Shown: one piece after another, positions 14,210 through 18,258 of the stretch
Numbering within the stretch: the stretch's first letter is position 1
How the letters are laid out: each line of letters starts with the position of its first letter
From: an uncultured Clostridia bacterium
GTDB taxonomy: Bacteria > Bacillota > Clostridia > Oscillospirales > Oscillospiraceae
Direction of reading: 5' to 3'
Assembly: GCA_937907715.1 (NCBI GenBank)
Contig: CALERM010000003.1
Span: forward strand, 1 to 18,258
Length of the DNA stretch: 18,258 nt
The notes under the pieces: generated by a model
Seen by the model: only the letters and a program-made list of their open reading frames with translations
What the model was told of the DNA's origin: nothing
Database searches by the model: none
Program-made: the position numbers and the translations under genes

Positions 14210-15112
14210 ATGCAGAGAAAGCTGCTGTTTTTTGTAAATCCCAGAGCGGGGCACTCCGAAATCCGGGGCAGCCTCATGCAGGTCATTCAGATTTTTACGG
14301 TGGGCGGTTATGAAGTAACCGTCCACCCCACCAGCGCGCCGCGCGATCTGACGCGGCAGATTGCCCGGCGCGCCGCCGGGTATGACCTCGTCGTCTGCAC
14401 CGGAGGAGACGGCACGCTCAACGAGGCGGTGTCGGGACTCATGCAGCTTCCCCCGGCAGACCGCCCGCCGCTCGGCTATATTCCGGGCGGAACGGTCAAC
14501 GACGTGGCAAAGACGCTGGGGCTGAGTCTGGACCCGATTTTAGCGGCGCAGGATATTGTGACGGGCAGAGAGTTTCCGATTGACATAGGAGCGTTCGGCA
14601 AGGACCGCTGGTTCGTCTACGTCGCGGCGTTCGGACTGTTTACGGGCGTATCGTATCAGACGCCGCAGGAGGACAAGCAGGTTTTAGGAAGGCTTGCGTA
14701 TTTTCTCCACGGCGTCAAGGCGCTCGGCGAGGTCAAGCCGATTCACGCGCGCGTGGAATTTGACAATCAGGTGCTGGAGCTGGACGTTCTCGACGGGCTG
14801 GTGTGCAGCACGACCTCGGTCGGCGGCGTTCTGGCGCTGGACAGCCTCGGCATCAGTCTCAACGACGGGCAGTCGGAGCTGCTTTTGGTGCGCGATATCA
14901 AGAATCTGATCGATTTCAACAATGTCAGCACTGCGCTTTTGAAAAGCGATTTCCGCGAGAACGAGAATATCATCTCGAAAAAGGTCCGGCGCGTGCGTTT
15001 TACGTTCGATACCCCGGTCGACTGGTCGCTCGACGGCGAGTACGGCGGGACGGTCACGGATGTGGAAATTGTCAACCATCAGCGGGCGGTGAATATCATC
15101 GTTCCGCGATAG
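14210..15112 (+). CDS. Diacylglycerol kinase-family lipid kinase (YegS/DgkB-like)
   Basis: This 300-residue DAGK-catalytic-domain protein phosphorylates lipids such as diacylglycerol. In Gram-positives the family (DgkB) recycles diacylglycerol released during lipoteichoic-acid synthesis. The N-terminus KLLFFVNPRAGHSE is the family opener, with GGDGTLNEAVSG at 65-76 as the nucleotide-binding motif and GYIPGGTVNDVAKTLG at about 89-104. WSLDGEYGG near the C-terminus supplies the conserved DGE. Its length is normal. The ATG at 14210 has AGGAGG nine bases upstream. It follows the foldase gene and is closed by an intrinsic terminator. Both products act at the membrane, so an envelope-maintenance operon is plausible. 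Substrate preference (diacylglycerol, sphingoid or other) cannot be read from the sequence, so I give no gene symbol. Confidence 0.93.
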   Translation: MQRKLLFFVNPRAGHSEIRGSLMQVIQIFTVGGYEVTVHPTSAPRDLTRQIARRAAGYDLVVCTGGDGTLNEAVSGLMQLPPADRPPLGYIPGGTVNDVAKTLGLSLDPILAAQDIVTGREFPIDIGAFGKDRWFVYVAAFGLFTGVSYQTPQEDKQVLGRLAYFLHGVKALGEVKPIHARVEFDNQVLELDVLDGLVCSTTSVGGVLALDSLGISLNDGQSELLLVRDIKNLIDFNNVSTALLKSDFRENENIISKKVRRVRFTFDTPVDWSLDGEYGGTVTDVEIVNHQRAVNIIVPR

Positions 15113-15123
15113 GGACAGGGGTT

Positions 15124-15150
15124 GGGCGGCGAAAGCCGCCCTTCTTTTTT
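15124..15150 (+). terminator. Intrinsic terminator after the lipid kinase gene
   Basis: GGGCGGC (15124-15130), loop GAAA and GCCGCCC (15135-15141) form a perfect 7-bp GC-rich stem with a GNRA tetraloop. It is followed by TTCTTTTTT. It lies 11 bp after the kinase stop codon and isolates the envelope operon from the heat-shock operon. Confidence 0.95.
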
Positions 15151-15234
15151 ATTGCTGCGAGTGGCGTCTGCCGCCACATCCGGCAGTCAAAAAAATTCCT
15201 TGATTTGTTCACAAATTATTTATAGTAGAAGGTA

Positions 15235-15263
15235 TTGACAAGCGGGGAAAGCGGTGGTAAACT
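15235..15263 (+). promoter_or_regulatory. hrcA-grpE-dnaK promoter
   Basis: A perfect -35 TTGACA (15235-15240), a 17-bp spacer and -10 TAAACT (15258-15263) form a strong sigma-A promoter. The predicted start (about 15270) lies inside the CIRCE operator that follows, so HrcA bound there would block initiation. An A/T-rich stretch (15203-15226) just upstream may act as an UP element. Confidence 0.93.
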
Positions 15264-15267
15264 GCGT

Positions 15268-15294
15268 TTAGCACTCAGGGATAAAGAGTGCTAA
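15268..15294 (+). promoter_or_regulatory. CIRCE operator (HrcA binding site)
   Basis: TTAGCACTC (15268-15276), a 9-nt spacer and GAGTGCTAA (15286-15294) form an exact match to the 9-9-9 CIRCE consensus. It overlaps the predicted transcription start and lies 19 bp before the hrcA start codon. In this class of control HrcA, kept active by GroE chaperonin, represses the operon until misfolded proteins titrate GroE away. Confidence 0.98.
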
Positions 15295-15313
15295 AACGAT
15301 GGGAGGGCGGAAC

Positions 15314-16381
15314 ATGGAACTGACAGAACGGAAAAAGCAGATTCTGCGGGCAATCGTAGACAGCTACATCCGCACGGCAGAGCCGGTCGGCTCCAAGACG
15401 ATCTCCCAGCTGCCGGGCATGGACTTTTCGCCCGCAACCATCCGCAACGAGATGGCGGACCTGACCAATATGGGTCTTCTCGAGCAGCCGCACACGTCGG
15501 CGGGGCGCGTTCCCAGCGCGGCGGGCTATCGGCTGTATGTCGATGAACTCATGCAGGACTACCGCCTGTCGATGGACGAAACGAAGACCATCAACCAGGC
15601 GATGGAGGTCAAGATGCAGGAGGTCGACAAAATGATCTCCCAGGTCGGAAAGCTGGTCTCCAAGATGACCGACCTTCCCGCCTACGCCGTCGCGGCAAGA
15701 AGCTCGCAGCGGACCGTCAAGCGCTTCGATCTCATTCTGGCAGAAGCAGGAAGCTTTATTCTGGTTGTCATGTTAAGTGACAATCAGGTGCAAAATAAGC
15801 TCATCCGCCTGCCGCTGGATGTATCGCAGGAGGATTTGCGGCTTCTGTCCGCGGTTCTCAACGCGAGCCTCACCGAGCTGACGGCGGACGAAATTACGCC
15901 GGAGCTTCTGGCAAAGGTCACGCACAGCGCTGCCGGCGCGGCAAGTCTGGTACCCGTGATTGTGGACTACACGGTGGAGCTTCTGAAAAAGACCCACAGC
16001 GAGGTTTACATGACCGGTCAGGCAAAGCTGCTCGGTCAGCCGGAGTACCATGACGTGGAAAAGGCGCAGGAGGTTCTGACGAGCTTCGATGAAGACGTTA
16101 TTTCCAATCTTCCTGCAACGCTCTCGTCCGGCACGACGCAGATTCTGGTCGGACCGGAGAATGTGGCAAAGGAACTCAAAGACTCCAGCGTCGTCATTAC
16201 GAAGTTCGACATCGGCGACGGCATGCAGGGCATGATTGGCGTTGTAGGTCCGACGAGAATGGATTACGCGAAGATCACCGCGCGCCTGAGCTACTTCGCC
16301 GAGAATCTCGGAAGGATGTTTGCAAAGCCCCAGCAGCCTGCGCTGCGTGAACCCGAGCTTCCCAAAGAACCGAAAAAATAA
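15314..16381 (+). CDS. hrcA: Heat-inducible transcription repressor HrcA
   Basis: This 355-residue repressor of the class I heat-shock genes binds the CIRCE site directly upstream and so regulates itself. The N-terminal winged helix-turn-helix (MELTERKKQILRAIVDSYIRTAEPVGSKTI...FSPATIRNEMADLTNMGLLEQPHTSAGRVPSAAGYRLYVD) carries the invariant HTSAGRVPS block. A GAF-like dimerisation and effector region follows, and the C-terminus contains the conserved GMQGMIGVVGPTRMDYAKI stretch. I preferred the ATG at 15314 to one at 15299 because GGGAGGG lies six bases before it and the longer form would place the ribosome site inside the gene. It is the first gene of hrcA-grpE-dnaK, with 20 bp to grpE. Confidence 0.97.
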   Translation: MELTERKKQILRAIVDSYIRTAEPVGSKTISQLPGMDFSPATIRNEMADLTNMGLLEQPHTSAGRVPSAAGYRLYVDELMQDYRLSMDETKTINQAMEVKMQEVDKMISQVGKLVSKMTDLPAYAVAARSSQRTVKRFDLILAEAGSFILVVMLSDNQVQNKLIRLPLDVSQEDLRLLSAVLNASLTELTADEITPELLAKVTHSAAGAASLVPVIVDYTVELLKKTHSEVYMTGQAKLLGQPEYHDVEKAQEVLTSFDEDVISNLPATLSSGTTQILVGPENVAKELKDSSVVITKFDIGDGMQGMIGVVGPTRMDYAKITARLSYFAENLGRMFAKPQQPALREPELPKEPKK

Positions 16382-16401
16382 CAGCCCCGGAGGCATTTGA
16401 T

Positions 16402-16983
16402 ATGAGTCAGGAAACAAAGAACACAACCGAACAGCCGAAGGACGAAGTCGTGAGCGAGCAGGTTTCGGAAAAGGAACTGCCTGAGCAGACGGAAGCTCCT
16501 CTGGAGCCGGAAAGTGAGCCGGTCAAAGAAGAGACCAAGCAGCCCTCGGAGGAAGAGAAACTGAAAGATCAGCTGGCAAAGGAGCATGACGGTTATCTTC
16601 GGCTGGCGGCGGAATACGATAACTTCCGCAAGCGCAGCCAGAAGGAAAAGGATGAGCTCTACACCGTGATCAAAGCCGAGACCGTCGGCAAGTTTCTGCC
16701 GGTCTATGACAATCTCGAGCGTGCGCTTGCACAGGAAACTGCCGACGAGGCGTACAAGAAGGGCGTCGAAATGACCATGAACCAGCTGGTGAAGGTCATG
16801 GAGAGTCTGGGTGTGACGAGCTTCGGCGAGATCGGAGAAGCCTTTGATCCCGCGCGGCACAACGCCGTGATGCACGTCGAGCAGGAGGGACTGGGCGAGA
16901 ATGTGATCGCCGAGGTTTTCCAGAAGGGCTTTGCTATCGGCGAGAAGGTCATCCGCTTCGCGATGGTCAAGGTTGCAAATTAG
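16402..16983 (+). CDS. grpE: DnaK nucleotide exchange factor GrpE
   Basis: This 193-residue cochaperone releases ADP from DnaK. An acidic, disordered N-terminus (about 1-55, rich in Glu, Lys and Pro) precedes the long dimerising coiled coil (YLRLAAEYDNFRKRSQKEKDELY). The four-helix part carries FLPVYDNLERALAQE, and the C-terminal beta-wing has FDPARHNAVMHVEQEGLGENVIAEVFQKGFAIGEKVIRFAMVKVAN. The length is typical. GGAGG lies about nine bases before the ATG. It lies 20 bp after hrcA and 94 bp before dnaK, and is under CIRCE control. It shows no anomaly. Confidence 0.97.
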   Translation: MSQETKNTTEQPKDEVVSEQVSEKELPEQTEAPLEPESEPVKEETKQPSEEEKLKDQLAKEHDGYLRLAAEYDNFRKRSQKEKDELYTVIKAETVGKFLPVYDNLERALAQETADEAYKKGVEMTMNQLVKVMESLGVTSFGEIGEAFDPARHNAVMHVEQEGLGENVIAEVFQKGFAIGEKVIRFAMVKVAN

Positions 16984-16990
16984 TTTTCCC

Positions 16991-17006
16991 GCTGCAAGCG
17001 TGCAGC
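16991..17006 (+). promoter_or_regulatory. Hairpin in the grpE-dnaK gap
   Basis: GCTGCA (16991-16996), loop AGCG and TGCAGC (17001-17006) make a 6-bp stem in the 94-bp gap. The following bases (ATTGTATAAATT) are A/T-rich but not a T-run, so read-through is expected. It may be an mRNA processing or stability point allowing more dnaK than grpE message. The rest of the gap is A/T-rich with no confident promoter, and AGGAGG for dnaK is at 17063-17068. Confidence 0.35.
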
Positions 17007-17077
17007 ATTGTATAAATTCGCATTTTCCAAAATAAATTTGTAAACACAGTCACCTTAACTACAGGAGGATTTCAATT

Positions 17078-18258
17078 ATGAGTAAAATTATTGGCATTGA
17101 TCTTGGCACAACCAACAGCTGCGTAGCAGTTATGGAAGGCGGCGAGCCCGTCGTCATTCCGAACGCAGAGGGCAACCGCACTACCCCGTCCGTCGTGGCG
17201 TTCTCGAAGACCGGCGAGCGTATGGTCGGTCAGGTCGCAAAGCGTCAGGCAGTCACGAACCACGAGCGCACCATCTCGTCCATCAAGCGTCACATGGGCA
17301 CCGACTACAAGGTCGACATCGACGGCAAGAAGTACACCCCGCAGGAGATTTCCGCGATGATTCTGCAGAAGCTGAAGGCAGACGCCGAGGCGTATCTGGG
17401 CGGTCCTGTGACCGAGGCTGTCATCACCGTTCCTGCTTACTTCAATGACGCCCAGCGTCAGGCGACCAAGGACGCCGGCAAGATTGCGGGACTGGATGTC
17501 AAGCGTATCATCAACGAGCCGACGGCAGCAGCGCTGGCATACGGCGTTGACAAGGAAGCCGAGCAGAAGATCATGGTCTACGACCTCGGCGGCGGCACGT
17601 TCGATGTGTCCATCCTGGACATCGGCGACGGCGTCATCGAAGTGCTTGCCACCAACGGCAACACCCACCTCGGCGGCGACGATTTCGACGACTGCATCAT
17701 CAAGTATCTCGTCGACGAATTCAAGAAGGCAGAGGGCATCGACCTGTCGAACGACAAGGTGGCGATGCAGCGTCTGAAGGAAGCAGCCGAGAAGGCAAAG
17801 ATTGAGCTGTCCGGCGTGACCTCCTCGAATATCAACCTGCCGTATATCACTGCGGACGCAACGGGTCCGAAGCATCTGGACGTGACGCTCACCAGAGCAA
17901 AGTTCAATGAGCTGACCGCCCACCTGGTTGAAGCAACCGTGGGTCCCGTGAAGCAGGCAATGGCGGACGCGGGTCTTACCGCAAACGATATCTCCAAGGT
18001 CCTGCTGGTCGGCGGCTCGAGCCGTATCCCGGCAGTGCAGGAAGAGGTTAAGAAGCTTACCGGCAAGGAAGGCTTCAAGGGTATCAACCCCGACGAGTGC
18101 GTGGCAGTCGGCGCGGCAATTCAGGGCGGCGTCCTCGGCGGCGACGTGAAGGGCGTGCTGCTGCTCGATGTGACCCCGCTGTCGCTGGGCATTGAGACCA
18201 TGGGCGGTGTGTTCACCAAGCTCATTGAGCGCAACACCACCATCCCGACCAAGAAGAG
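17078..18258 (+). CDS. dnaK: Molecular chaperone DnaK (Hsp70), N-terminal part
   Basis: The frame is open to the end of the window: about 393 residues, the whole ATPase domain and the start of the substrate-binding domain. Hsp70 phosphate and adenosine motifs are present: IGIDLGTTNSCVAV, VITVPAYFNDAQRQATKDAG, INEPTAAALAYG, VYDLGGGTFDVSILDIG and VLLVGGSSRIPAVQ, followed by the linker LLLLDVTPLSLGIET. Between SSIKRHMG and PQEISAMIL the protein lacks the roughly two-dozen-residue insert of E. coli DnaK, the known Gram-positive shortening. The ATG at 17078 has AGGAGG nine bases upstream. It is the third gene of the CIRCE-controlled operon; dnaJ would be expected next but lies outside the window. 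Confidence 0.98.
   Translation, partial: MSKIIGIDLGTTNSCVAVMEGGEPVVIPNAEGNRTTPSVVAFSKTGERMVGQVAKRQAVTNHERTISSIKRHMGTDYKVDIDGKKYTPQEISAMILQKLKADAEAYLGGPVTEAVITVPAYFNDAQRQATKDAGKIAGLDVKRIINEPTAAALAYGVDKEAEQKIMVYDLGGGTFDVSILDIGDGVIEVLATNGNTHLGGDDFDDCIIKYLVDEFKKAEGIDLSNDKVAMQRLKEAAEKAKIELSGVTSSNINLPYITADATGPKHLDVTLTRAKFNELTAHLVEATVGPVKQAMADAGLTANDISKVLLVGGSSRIPAVQEEVKKLTGKEGFKGINPDECVAVGAAIQGGVLGGDVKGVLLLDVTPLSLGIETMGGVFTKLIERNTTIPTKK

Noticed and set aside
15161..15177. Second hairpin (GTGGCG/CGCCAC) after the lipid kinase terminator
   Set aside because: No T-run follows, the loop and context do not suggest a terminator, and it is probably chance in GC-rich DNA.
17072..17923. Minus-strand open frame (283 codons) opposite dnaK
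   Set aside because: dnaK antisense strands often lack stops because of codon bias; the protein has no recognisable domain and no upstream signals.
1..18258. Possible defence island, prophage, CRISPR, IS element, tRNA or rRNA
   Set aside because: I looked for repeat-spacer patterns, transposase, integrase or nuclease motifs and RNA-gene signatures and found none; nearly all of the window is assigned to housekeeping genes.

Overview
The window looks like chromosomal DNA from a GC-rich, Gram-positive, Clostridia-type bacterium, probably near the Oscillospiraceae/Ruminococcaceae. The evidence is strong AGGAGG-type ribosome binding sites, a SepF/DivIVA/YggS division cluster, an HrcA/CIRCE heat-shock operon, the shortened Gram-positive form of DnaK, and an S-layer-homology protein. 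The lineage is inferred from gene content; no database search was possible.

Layout. (1) Positions 1-576 (+) hold the end of a cell-surface protein with three SLH domains. A bidirectional hairpin terminator separates it from the convergent genes that follow. (2) Positions 671-12213 (-) form one long, tightly spaced co-directional series. In transcription order it is miaB, mutS, a CPBP membrane protease, mutL, miaA, hfq, a HlyD-like membrane adaptor, yggS, sepF, divIVA. It combines tRNA i6A/ms2i6A modification (MiaA, MiaB), mismatch repair (MutS, MutL), RNA chaperoning (Hfq), PLP homeostasis (YggS) and septum assembly (SepF, DivIVA). Two tandem sigma-A-type promoters lie upstream of miaB, and two intergenic gaps carry imperfect inverted repeats. 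(3) Positions 12214-12562 are a divergent regulatory region with promoters in both directions, a tandem 15-bp repeat, a palindrome and leader hairpins. (4) Positions 12563-15112 (+) encode a membrane-anchored zinc-ribbon/PpiC foldase and a diacylglycerol-kinase-family lipid kinase, followed by a clear intrinsic terminator. (5) Positions 15235 to the end (+) are the heat-shock operon hrcA-grpE-dnaK. It has a near-consensus promoter and a perfect CIRCE operator; dnaK runs off the window.

The coding content is mostly conserved housekeeping, and I see no defence system, prophage, insertion sequence, CRISPR array, rRNA or tRNA. The less explained signals are non-coding: two structured inverted repeats with a common core inside the miaB-divIVA series, a 15-nt motif shared upstream of two promoters, and tandem repeats just inside the miaB transcript start. 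The most unusual protein architectures are the zinc-ribbon/PpiC fusion and the HlyD-like adaptor encoded without a visible transporter.
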